From Alistipes senegalensis (GTDB lineage Bacteria > Bacteroidota > Bacteroidia > Bacteroidales > Rikenellaceae): a DNA stretch of 36,555 nucleotides. Positions 1-8,337 of the stretch are shown one piece after another (the stretch's first letter is position 1; the number at the start of each line of letters is the position of its first letter). The DNA lies in the NCBI GenBank assembly GCA_023665825.1, contig JAMPDE010000002.1, forward strand, positions 454,950-491,504, read 5' to 3'. Position numbers and translations under genes: made by a program. The notes beneath the pieces are model-generated. The model did no database searches, had not been told where the DNA came from, and was given only the letters and a program-made list of their open reading frames with translations.

Positions 1-2
1 CC

Positions 3-956
3 GACTACTACTGGAAAAAGAACGACAACATGCTGGCCAACCTCGAATTGCCGCATATCGTCGGCATTTCGGTTCCGTCGTCGAACGTCGGCACGCTGAA
101 AACGTGGGGCTGGGAGTTCGAGATCGCCTACAAGAACCATTACAAGGATTTGCAGTACGGCATCAGCTTCAACATCAGCGACAGCCAGAACAAGGTGATC
201 CGTTACGACGGTGCCAACACGATCAAGGCCGGAGCGAACGCCATCGTCGAGGGTTACCCGATGAACAGCATCTGGGGTTACAAGACCGACGGTTTCTGGA
301 ACAGCCGTCAGGAGTATCTCGACTACAAAGCGGCCAATCCGGGCTACGAATCGTTCAGCGACGCGAAAGTTTCGGGCGGCGACGTCCGCTACGTCGCACA
401 GGGCAAGGCCGACCACAAGATCGGTGCCGGCGGCGGTACGCCCCAAGATCCGGGCGACCTCGTCTGTCTCGGTTCGTCGAACGGCCGTTATCTCTACGGT
501 CTGACGCTCAACCTCTCGTGGAAAGGCTTGGACTTCAGCTGCATGTTCCAAGGCGTCGGCAAACGCACCGTGCTCATCAATGCCGGCGACCTCGCGCCGT
601 TCGCCACGACTTCGGACATGCCTTGGACGATCCACCGCGACTACTGGACGCCCGAAAACACGAATGCCTACTGGCCGCGTCTGTACAACTACGCCAACGA
701 CCAGTTCAACTTCCAGCCGGCCGACCGCTGGGTGCAGGACGCCTCGTACATCCGCTTGAAGAATATCCAGCTGGGCTATACGTTCCCCATCAAGAAATCG
801 TGCATCGAAAAACTGCGCCTCTACGTCGCCGGTTCGGACGTCTGGGAGTCGTCGAACATGCTGAAAGTCTTCGACCCCGAAGTGGGCAACACCTCGAACA
901 ACAATTACTATCCGTTCTTCCGCACATGGGTGATCGGTCTCAACCTCACGCTTTAA
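3..956 (+). CDS. susC: SusC-family TonB-dependent outer-membrane receptor, C-terminal part
   Basis: This is the last 317 residues of a SusC-type TonB-dependent transporter; the reading frame is open to the left window edge, so the plug and most of the barrel lie outside. The visible part has alternating aromatic/polar strands typical of barrel strands, and motifs such as GWEFEIAYKN and a final aromatic strand ending in NLTL, as SusC proteins do. SusC forms the outer-membrane channel that takes up oligosaccharides with its SusD lid. The susD gene starts 30 nt downstream, which supports the call. It is the first visible gene of the PUL. The ligand cannot be told from this fragment. Confidence 0.93.
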   Translation, partial: DYYWKKNDNMLANLELPHIVGISVPSSNVGTLKTWGWEFEIAYKNHYKDLQYGISFNISDSQNKVIRYDGANTIKAGANAIVEGYPMNSIWGYKTDGFWNSRQEYLDYKAANPGYESFSDAKVSGGDVRYVAQGKADHKIGAGGGTPQDPGDLVCLGSSNGRYLYGLTLNLSWKGLDFSCMFQGVGKRTVLINAGDLAPFATTSDMPWTIHRDYWTPENTNAYWPRLYNYANDQFNFQPADRWVQDASYIRLKNIQLGYTFPIKKSCIEKLRLYVAGSDVWESSNMLKVFDPEVGNTSNNNYYPFFRTWVIGLNLTL

Positions 957-986
957 CGAAGAATCCCGTAAAATAGAAGAAAAACC

Positions 987-2657
987 ATGAAAAAGATACT
1001 CAATACCCTCGTGTTCGGTGCCCTCTGCATGGCGTTCGCGGGGTGCAACCTCGACATGGAGCCCGAAACCTCTTTCACCGACTCCGACTACTGGCAGACG
1101 GAGACCGACTTGCGCGGTGCCTGCAACCGGTTCTACCAACAGACCGGCGGCGCACTGGGCGGTTTCTACCACGACTACCGTTCCGATGAACTGGTCGCCA
1201 AATCGGGTCCCAACTCCGTTTCCGACGGCAGCCGCTCGGTTCCGTCGACCTCCGGCGACTGGACGGATCCCTATTGGCGCATCTTCATCTCGAACAACAT
1301 TCTCGAAAAGAGCGAACGGGCCAAAGTCACCGAAGCCGTGCGTGACCGCTACAAGGCCGAAGCGCGCTTCTTCCGGGCGTTCCACTTCTTCGAGCTGGTC
1401 AAAAAGTACGGCGACGTGCCGATGATCATGAAAGCCGTGAACAACACGAGCGATCCGATTCTCCAAATGGGTCGCACGCCCCGTGAAACGGTGATTCAAC
1501 AGTGCTACGAAGACTTGCGATTCGCGGCCGAACACCTGCCCGACATCGACCACGTCGATGCTTGGGAGCATGTGTCGCGGTCGGCGGCGCTGGCCATGCT
1601 GGTACGGGTGGGGCTCTACGAAGGCACCCACAAGAAGTACCACCAGACCCCGAACGGCGATTGGAAAGCGCATCTGAAAGTCGCCATCGACGCGGCCGAA
1701 ACGATGATTGCGGAGAAGAAACACGAACTCTATCCCGATTTCCAGAAACTCTTCGTTTTCGACGGCGAAGGCCGCCAGAACAAGGAGAACGTATTCATCA
1801 AGGAGTATGGCCCGAACGGTGCCGGAACGACCACTCACGGCAACAGCCGCCAGTTGGAAAATGCGGTGAACGTTCCTCGCCGGACGATCGACATGTTCCT
1901 CTATACCGACGGTCTGCCCCGTGCGAAATCGCCGCTGAAAATTTCGCCCGAAGCCCACTACAACGATGTTTTCGAGAACCGCGACCCCCGTTTCGGCATG
2001 ACTTTCTTCCGGTACGACGAAGAAGCCTTTAAAGGCCCGTTCAATCCTTTCTATGAGAGCCACAACGGATACAAAATCAAGAAAGGCTACATCAAGTCGG
2101 AAGACGCCACCAACAGCAAGGAGACCCTCGACAAGATGATTATCCGCTATGCCGAAGTGCTGATTTCCTATGCCGAAGCCCTCTACGAGTACAACGGTTC
2201 GATTACCGATGCGCAGCTCGACCAGACGGTCAACGCGCTGCGCAACCGTGTCCATATGCCGGCCCTGCTGACCAACGCGTTCGTTACGACCAACGGGCTC
2301 GATATGCTCGAAGAGATCCGCCGCGAACGTTTCGTCGAGTTCATCGACGAAAACCTCCACTACGACGATATCATCCGTTGGAAAACGGCCGAAACCGTCC
2401 TGCCGACCTACATACTCGGTCAGAAATTCGTGGAAGACGAGACGACTACCCAACGCGAAGACGTCGAGGATCGCCTGACCGCGAACGGAGGCTTTTACAA
2501 AGGCGTGAAAGTCTACGACGAGGACGATATCTATGTCATCGAAGAGGCTGCCAACCGTCGTTTCAACCCCGAACGCGACTACCTCTATCCGATTCCGATC
2601 TACGAAATTTCGCACTCGGGCGGCAATGTCGAACAAAACCCGAATTGGAGAGAATAA
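987..2657 (+). CDS. susD: SusD/RagB-family glycan-binding outer-membrane lipoprotein
   Basis: A 556-residue SusD-like protein, close to the usual 500-600. The N-terminus is a lipoprotein signal with the lipobox ending at Cys20 (FAGC), followed by an acidic stretch suited to surface export. The N-terminal helical TPR-like part includes AEARFFRAFHFFELVKKYGDVP, a hallmark SusD segment (RAFHFFELV...YGDVP). The C-terminal half has the usual RYAEVLISYAEA and EEIRRERFVEF motifs, and the end reads LYPIPIYEI, the common SusD finish. It should cap the adjacent SusC and bind the polysaccharide at the cell surface. It is preceded by susC (30-nt gap) and followed by a small lipoprotein gene (32-nt gap). 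Confidence 0.96.
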   Translation: MKKILNTLVFGALCMAFAGCNLDMEPETSFTDSDYWQTETDLRGACNRFYQQTGGALGGFYHDYRSDELVAKSGPNSVSDGSRSVPSTSGDWTDPYWRIFISNNILEKSERAKVTEAVRDRYKAEARFFRAFHFFELVKKYGDVPMIMKAVNNTSDPILQMGRTPRETVIQQCYEDLRFAAEHLPDIDHVDAWEHVSRSAALAMLVRVGLYEGTHKKYHQTPNGDWKAHLKVAIDAAETMIAEKKHELYPDFQKLFVFDGEGRQNKENVFIKEYGPNGAGTTTHGNSRQLENAVNVPRRTIDMFLYTDGLPRAKSPLKISPEAHYNDVFENRDPRFGMTFFRYDEEAFKGPFNPFYESHNGYKIKKGYIKSEDATNSKETLDKMIIRYAEVLISYAEALYEYNGSITDAQLDQTVNALRNRVHMPALLTNAFVTTNGLDMLEEIRRERFVEFIDENLHYDDIIRWKTAETVLPTYILGQKFVEDETTTQREDVEDRLTANGGFYKGVKVYDEDDIYVIEEAANRRFNPERDYLYPIPIYEISHSGGNVEQNPNWRE

Positions 2658-2689
2658 GCGAATCGAGAACTTCAAAAAAAACGAAAAAC

Positions 2690-3235
2690 ATGAAAAAGAT
2701 ACTTTATATGATGCTGTCGCTGGTCGCCTGCTGCGGGCTGACCGCTTGCGACGACGATGCTTGGGGAAACGGCGACCCCGCCATGAATCACATCTACTAT
2801 ATCGGATTCGAGGACTGGGGGAAGAACGATAACAAAGTCTCGTTCGATGTCGCTCACGGCGCGACGGTCGATATCCCGATGCAGTTCTGGTGCGAGTTCA
2901 TCCGCTCCTACGATGTGGTGACTTACTACTGGACGGTCAGCGACCTGACGCTCGGCGTCGATTATCAGGTCGTCGATGCCGACGGCACGGTACTGCAACC
3001 CGCTGCCAACGGAGCCTACACGCTGACGTGGCCCCAAGCGAAAAAAGGGGTGCAGAACGTCCGCATCGAGGCGCTGAACGGCGCGGACGGCACGGTGACG
3101 GTGCAGACCTTCGACCCCGCATCGGATGTCGAGCTTTCCAATCAGGATATCGAGTCGACCGTGCAGTCGCGTACCGACAACTACGAGGTGCGCATCTTCA
3201 CCCAGAACTACAAAGTCACTGTCAATATCAAGTAG
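2690..3235 (+). CDS. Small PUL-encoded surface lipoprotein of unknown family (SusE/SusF-like position)
   Basis: A 181-residue protein. The start at 2690 gives a clean lipoprotein signal (MKKILYMMLSLVACC) with Cys20 in LTAC; the residues after the cysteine are DDD, which resembles the Bacteroidetes lipoprotein surface-export signal. The frame is open further upstream inside susD, but only this ATG gives a signal peptide. The mature part is beta-rich, with alternating hydrophobic residues suggesting one or two Ig-like domains. I do not recognise a specific family. Its position right after susD is where SusE/F-like or other surface glycan-binding proteins are encoded, so glycan binding is a reasonable inference. 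It is short for SusE/F. A rho-independent terminator follows it directly. Confidence 0.85.
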   Translation: MKKILYMMLSLVACCGLTACDDDAWGNGDPAMNHIYYIGFEDWGKNDNKVSFDVAHGATVDIPMQFWCEFIRSYDVVTYYWTVSDLTLGVDYQVVDADGTVLQPAANGAYTLTWPQAKKGVQNVRIEALNGADGTVTVQTFDPASDVELSNQDIESTVQSRTDNYEVRIFTQNYKVTVNIK

Positions 3236-3259
3236 CGCAATTCAAGTGGGTTGTTGGGA

Positions 3260-3307
3260 GAGCGGCCGGCCGGGACTTATCCGGTCTTGGTCGGCCGCTC
3301 GTTTTTT
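3260..3307 (+). terminator. Rho-independent terminator inside the PUL
   Basis: A 9-bp perfect stem (GAGCGGCCG at 3260-3268 with CGGCCGCTC at 3292-3300), with a further CCGG/CCGG pairing inside the loop, is followed at once by GTTTTTT. It lies 24 nt after the small lipoprotein stop and 17 nt before the GH2 start. It probably reduces transcription from the susCD part into the enzyme genes, giving more binding/transport protein than enzyme. Confidence 0.8.
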
Positions 3308-3323
3308 ACGACGATTTTTCCGC

Positions 3324-5945
3324 ATGTACTCGAACCGATATATCGTGCGCGCATGCACGGTTTCTCTCTTTTTGTTGCTGGCATGCTCCGTCTCGGCGCA
3401 GCGCATCGTCCGTTCGCTCGATGACGGTTGGCGTTTCCGCATCGGAACGCATCCCGAAGCGGCTGCCGTCGACTGCGACGACCGCGACTGGGAGCCCGTC
3501 CGCATTCCGCATACGTGGAATGCAGATGCCTACACGGTCAAGGAGTATTATCGGGGCGAAGGGTGGTATCGCCGCAGTTTGCGGGTGCCTGTTCAGCCGG
3601 GACAGCGATACTACGTTCGGATGGATGCGGCCAGCAAAACGGCGCGGCTTTATGTAAACGGTGAGGACGCGGGGTCCCATTGCGGAGGTTACACGGCCGC
3701 CGTGTACGACGTGACGGAACTGCTTCGGCCCGACGGCGACAATGTGCTGGCGGTTCGCGTGGACAATGCCGACGACGAGGTGCCGCCCTTGTCGGGCGAC
3801 TTCACCTTTTTCGGCGGCATCTATCGCGACGTTTGGCTCGTGACGGTTCCCGATTGTCATTTCACGATGACGGACAAAGGTTCGTCGGGGCTTTATGTCT
3901 CCACGCCCGAAGCGAGCGCAGAACGCGGAACCGTCGCTTTGCGGGGTTCCGTGACGAACGATGCGGCGGAGCGGTGCCGTGCGACGGTCGAGGTTCGGAT
4001 TTTCGACCCGGCGGGCCGGTTGGTGGACGAGGGCTCCTGTCCGCTTCGGCTGGCGGCCGGAGAGCAGGCCGAGTTTTCGTATCGCTCCCGTGTGCTGGAA
4101 AATCCGGCTCTGTGGATGCCGGAGACACCGAACCGCTATCGGGTGGAAGCAACCCTCCGTCGGAATCGGCAGGAGCTCGACCGGATGACGCTGCACACGG
4201 CGTTCCGGTGGTTCCGGTTCGATGCGGACGAAGGCTTTTTCCTGAACGGCGAACCTTACAAGCTGCGCGGCGTTTGCCGTCACCAAGACCAAAAGCCCTA
4301 CGGCGTGGCGTTGACCGACGAGATGCACCGCCGCGACTTCGCGCTCATCAAGGAGATGGGAGCCAACTTCGTCCGGTTGGCGCACTATCCGCAGGACGAT
4401 GCCTTTCTGGAAGAGTGCGACCGGCAGGGAATGTTGGTCTGGGAAGAGATTCCGGTCATCGACATCGTGCCCGATTCGCCGACCTATGCCGATACGGCGG
4501 AAGAGAACCTGCGCGAAATGATTCGGCAGCATTACAACCGTCCGTCGGTGATTTTATGGGGCTACATGAACGAAATTCTGCTCGTTACGCAACGCCGCTA
4601 CAAGACCGAATCCGAATTGCGGCCCGTGCTGGCCCGCACCCGCATGCTGGCCGAACGGTTGGAGCGGGTTTTGAAGCAGGAAGACACGACCCGCATGAGC
4701 GTCATGGCCTTTCACGGAAGCGACGACTACAACCGCTGCGGGTTGTCGGAAATCACCGATGTCGTGGGCTGGAACCTCTACAACGGCTGGTACGGCGGCG
4801 ACCTCGAAGGATTCGACCGCTTCGTAGCACAACAGCATCGCGAGCATCCCGACCACCCGATCATCGTCAGCGAATACGGCGCAGGCTCCGACAGGCGCCT
4901 GCACTCGCTCGTTCCGCGTCCGTTCGATTTCAGCATCGAGTACCAGCAGCGCTATCTGGAACACTATCTCCCCGTACTGGAAACAAATGCCTATCTTTGC
5001 GGGGGTGCCTTGTGGAACTTCATCGACTTTTCGTCGGCCAAACGCGACGAGTCGATGCCCCGCATCAACAACAAGGGGGTGGTTTATGCCGACCGCACGC
5101 CGAAAGATGTCTATTACTATTATCAGGCGGCATGGCGTGCCGATCGGCCGGTGCTTCGCATCGCTTCGCGCGATTGGCTGCGGCGTACATGGACGGCGGA
5201 TGCCGACGGACAAGCGGTGCTGCCGGTGAAAATCTACACCAACCTGCCCGAAGTGGAACTATTCGCCGACGGCCGTTCGTTGGGACGCCGGCAACCGGAA
5301 AACTGCATCGTGATTTACGACGTGCCTTTCCGTGCCGGCGGGGTATCCCTGCGGGCCGCAGGAACATCGGTCGGGGGCCGGCCGGCGGAAGATGCGTTGT
5401 TCGTCGACTTTTCGGGCGTGCCCGAACGGACGGCCGATGCGGAGGGTGCATTGGAAATCGCGGTCAATGTCGGAAGCGACTGCTGCTTCACCTCCGACCG
5501 GAGCGGTACGGCATGGCTGCCGGATCGTCCCTATACGGAGGGCAGTTGGGGCTGCTTGGGCGGCGAAGCGGACGCGACGCAGGCGGAAATCGCCTGTACG
5601 GAGGACGGGCCGTTGTTCCAGACGCTGCGGCGCGGTTTGGACGGTTATCGTTTCGACCTGCCGAACGGCACCTACGAAGTGGAACTGCTTTTCGCCGATC
5701 CCTACCGGTCGGCCGAATCGTCGGTTTACCTGCTCGGCCGCGATGCGGGGCAGACGGCCGTGCAAAACCGTTTCCGGGTGGAAATCAACGGCCGTACGGT
5801 CGAAGAATCCTATGCACCGGAAGGACTGCGGGCCGCTGCGCGACGCTACACGGTGGAAAACCGCGACGGACGGGTCGAAATCCGATTCCGGGCCCTTGCT
5901 GGCAGTACGCTTCTGAATGCCCTGCGCATCCGGCGCTGCTATTGA
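3324..5945 (+). CDS. Glycoside hydrolase family 2 with C-terminal malectin-like domain
   Basis: An 873-residue GH2 enzyme. The start at 3324 is chosen because it gives a signal peptide (hydrophobic to ACSVSAQ) and lies just beyond the terminator; the longer open frame would run through that terminator. Order: jelly-roll sugar-binding domain (about 30-200), Ig-like domain (about 205-300), TIM barrel (about 305-610), an Ig-like C-terminal domain, then a malectin-like carbohydrate-binding domain (about 700-870, with DGYRFDLPNGTYEVELLFADPY). Catalytic residues are visible: acid/base Glu417 in WGYMNE and nucleophile Glu517 in VSEYGAG. GH2 covers beta-galactosidase, beta-glucuronidase and beta-mannosidase; beta-galactosidase-like is closest by eye, but the uronic-acid context leaves beta-glucuronidase open. 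Likely periplasmic. Confidence 0.92.
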   Translation: MYSNRYIVRACTVSLFLLLACSVSAQRIVRSLDDGWRFRIGTHPEAAAVDCDDRDWEPVRIPHTWNADAYTVKEYYRGEGWYRRSLRVPVQPGQRYYVRMDAASKTARLYVNGEDAGSHCGGYTAAVYDVTELLRPDGDNVLAVRVDNADDEVPPLSGDFTFFGGIYRDVWLVTVPDCHFTMTDKGSSGLYVSTPEASAERGTVALRGSVTNDAAERCRATVEVRIFDPAGRLVDEGSCPLRLAAGEQAEFSYRSRVLENPALWMPETPNRYRVEATLRRNRQELDRMTLHTAFRWFRFDADEGFFLNGEPYKLRGVCRHQDQKPYGVALTDEMHRRDFALIKEMGANFVRLAHYPQDDAFLEECDRQGMLVWEEIPVIDIVPDSPTYADTAEENLREMIRQHYNRPSVILWGYMNEILLVTQRRYKTESELRPVLARTRMLAERLERVLKQEDTTRMSVMAFHGSDDYNRCGLSEITDVVGWNLYNGWYGGDLEGFDRFVAQQHREHPDHPIIVSEYGAGSDRRLHSLVPRPFDFSIEYQQRYLEHYLPVLETNAYLCGGALWNFIDFSSAKRDESMPRINNKGVVYADRTPKDVYYYYQAAWRADRPVLRIASRDWLRRTWTADADGQAVLPVKIYTNLPEVELFADGRSLGRRQPENCIVIYDVPFRAGGVSLRAAGTSVGGRPAEDALFVDFSGVPERTADAEGALEIAVNVGSDCCFTSDRSGTAWLPDRPYTEGSWGCLGGEADATQAEIACTEDGPLFQTLRRGLDGYRFDLPNGTYEVELLFADPYRSAESSVYLLGRDAGQTAVQNRFRVEINGRTVEESYAPEGLRAAARRYTVENRDGRVEIRFRALAGSTLLNALRIRRCY

Positions 5946-5985
5946 AATACGAAAAACACTAACCGATATGCAAATCCGACATCCG

Positions 5986-8337
5986 ATGAAAAAAATCCTA
6001 CTGTCGATGCTCGTTATCCTGACGCCCTGCGGCCTTTTGCGGGGCCAGTCCATCTGGTCGGTCGACCGTTTGGCCGAGATACGGCAATCGCTCGACATGC
6101 CTTACTACGCCGGTGCTTACCGTGCTTTGCTGGCCGAAGCCGACCGCTTGCTCGAATCCGAGCCCTGTTCGGTCATGCAGAAACGACGCACGGCCGCGAG
6201 CGGCGACAAACACGACTATTTGAGCCAAGCACGCTATACGTGGCCCGACCCGTCGAAACCCGACGGTCTGCCCTATATCTCGCGCGACGGCGAGACGAAT
6301 CCCGAAATCAACACGCTCGACCGCATTCCGCTCGGCCGGATGGCCGACCGCGTGACGACGCTCGCGCTGGCATGGTATTTCAGCGGCGACGAGCGTTATG
6401 CCGCCAAAGCCGTCGAAGCCCTGCGCGTCTGGTTCCTCGACCCGAAGAGCCGCATGAATCCCAATCTGAACTATGCGCAGATCGTGCGCGGCCGCTACGA
6501 CGACAAAGGACGCGCTTCGGGACTCATCGACAGCTATTCGTTCGTCGAAATGCTCGACGCCGTGCAGTTGCTCGAAGGCTCGAAAGCCTATCCGGCGAAA
6601 GAACGCCGGGCTCTGCGCAAGTGGTTCTCCGAGTTCACGCGCTGGATGATGACCCACGAGAATGGCATCGCCGAAGCGAACGCCCGGAACAACCACAGCG
6701 TCGCCTACGATGCCCAAATCGTCGCCTATGCGCTCTACACCGGCGATACGGAACTGGCGCGCGAAGTATTGGAAGCCTTGCCCGAACGACGCATCTATGC
6801 CCAGATCGAACCCGACGGCAGCCAGCCGCACGAATTGCGCCGGACGCTGGCCTATCACTATTCGCAGTACAACCTGACCCACTTCATCGACTTGGCGCTG
6901 ATGGGCAAACGGCTCGGGCTGCGGGTCGACCGCTCCGTCTCCGACGACGGCCGCAGTTTTTACAAGGCGATGGATTTCTTGCTGGGCTATACCGGATGCC
7001 CGCAGAGCGAATGGCCCTACCAGCAGATTTCCGATTGGGACGGGGCGCAACAGAATTTTTGCCGCGACCTTTACCGCACGGCGCATTATCTCGACGACCC
7101 CGAAGGAGCCTATCTGCGCGGTTTCTATGCCTGCCGCGTCGCCCGCCCGTACGATCGCTTCCGGTTGATTTACGGAGTACCGAACGTGACGGACGATGCT
7201 TATGCGTTCGCCGATGCGCAGCTGCGTTTTGCCATTGATTGCGCCGCGAAAGCGAAAAAAGAGCCGGAAAACGCCGCCAAGAGCCGCGTCACGCCGCGTA
7301 CCATCCGCAAGGACGGTTCGCTTGCAATGGTCGCACCGCGCGACTGGTGTTCGGGCTTTTTTGCCGGTTCGTTGTGGCAACTCTATGCCTATACCCGCGA
7401 CGACTACTGGCGCGAGCAGGCGGTTTCGTGGACGTGGCCCATCGAGGAGGTGAAAAACCATCGCGGCACGCACGATCTCGGATTCATGATCGGCGACAGT
7501 TTCGGCAAGGCGTGGGAACAGACCGGAGAACGCTCGTACCGCGACGTCGTCGTCCGCGCGGCGCAGTCGCTCGCGACCCGTTTCGACAAGCGGGTGGGGT
7601 GCATCCGTTCGTGGGACCACAACCGCGACAAGTGGCGCTTCCCGGTCATCATCGACAACATGATGAACCTCGAAATGCTCTTCAAGGCGACGCGAATCAC
7701 GGGCGATTCGACCTATTGGCACATCGCCGTCAGCCATGCCGATGTCACGCTGCGCAACCATTTCCGTGACGATGCTTCGTCGTTCCACGTCGTCGACTAC
7801 GACCCTGCGACGGGTGCCGTGCGCGGCAAGTGCACGCATCAGGGCTACGCCGACGATTCGTTTTGGAGTCGGGGGCAGGGCTGGGGGCTCTACGGATACA
7901 CGATGTGCTACCGTTTCACGCACGATGCGCGCTATCTCGATCAGGCATGCCGCATTGCCGATTTCGTACTCTCGCTGCCCAACATGCCTGCCGATGGCAT
8001 TCCCTATTGGGATATGAAACTGCCCGAATACAAGGCCGATACCCCGCGCGATGCTTCGGCGGCGGCTCTGATTGCTTCGGGGCTCTACGAATTGTGCACC
8101 TATGTCGGGACGGAGCAAGCCGCGCGTTACCGTGCGGCGGCCGACAAAATCGTCGAAAGCCTGCACCGGAGTTATCAGGCTCCGCTGAACAGCCATTACG
8201 GGTTCCTGTTGTTGCATTCGGTCGGTCATCTGCCGGGCGGTTCGGAGGTCGATGTGCCGCTGAACTATGCGGATTACTACTATTTGGAGGCGTTGTCCCG
8301 CAAGGCCGCGCTCGATTGCCGAACGACCGCACTATGA
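5986..8337 (+). CDS. Fusion enzyme: alginate-lyase-like polysaccharide lyase + GH88 unsaturated glucuronyl hydrolase
   Basis: A 783-residue two-enzyme fusion with a signal peptide (start 5986; an in-frame ATG at 5968 would only add six residues). Residues about 25-400 look like the helical alginate lyase superfamily (PL5/PL38-like): NARNNHS with Asn236/His237, and HELRRTLAYHY with Arg285 and Tyr292, at the same spacing as Asn191/His192, Arg239 and Tyr246 of PL5 lyase A1-III. Residues about 415-780 are GH88: DWCSGFFAG, HDLGF (Asp497), IDNMMNLEML (Asp557), DDSFWSRGQGW and TPRDASAAA; the two aspartates are 60 apart, as in Bacillus UGL (Asp88/Asp149). A lyase makes 4,5-unsaturated uronate ends and GH88 removes them, so the two halves do consecutive steps. 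The stop overlaps the next start by 4 nt. Lyase substrate (glucuronan, mannuronan or other) is not resolved. Confidence 0.88.
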   Translation: MKKILLSMLVILTPCGLLRGQSIWSVDRLAEIRQSLDMPYYAGAYRALLAEADRLLESEPCSVMQKRRTAASGDKHDYLSQARYTWPDPSKPDGLPYISRDGETNPEINTLDRIPLGRMADRVTTLALAWYFSGDERYAAKAVEALRVWFLDPKSRMNPNLNYAQIVRGRYDDKGRASGLIDSYSFVEMLDAVQLLEGSKAYPAKERRALRKWFSEFTRWMMTHENGIAEANARNNHSVAYDAQIVAYALYTGDTELAREVLEALPERRIYAQIEPDGSQPHELRRTLAYHYSQYNLTHFIDLALMGKRLGLRVDRSVSDDGRSFYKAMDFLLGYTGCPQSEWPYQQISDWDGAQQNFCRDLYRTAHYLDDPEGAYLRGFYACRVARPYDRFRLIYGVPNVTDDAYAFADAQLRFAIDCAAKAKKEPENAAKSRVTPRTIRKDGSLAMVAPRDWCSGFFAGSLWQLYAYTRDDYWREQAVSWTWPIEEVKNHRGTHDLGFMIGDSFGKAWEQTGERSYRDVVVRAAQSLATRFDKRVGCIRSWDHNRDKWRFPVIIDNMMNLEMLFKATRITGDSTYWHIAVSHADVTLRNHFRDDASSFHVVDYDPATGAVRGKCTHQGYADDSFWSRGQGWGLYGYTMCYRFTHDARYLDQACRIADFVLSLPNMPADGIPYWDMKLPEYKADTPRDASAAALIASGLYELCTYVGTEQAARYRAAADKIVESLHRSYQAPLNSHYGFLLLHSVGHLPGGSEVDVPLNYADYYYLEALSRKAALDCRTTAL

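Noticed and set aside
5998-8229. A very long open frame on the strand opposite the lyase-GH88 gene, and similar ones opposite 8280-10400 and 13192-15288
   Set aside because: They mirror GC-rich codon use of the real genes, have Arg/His-rich sequence without any family motif, and lack signal peptides.
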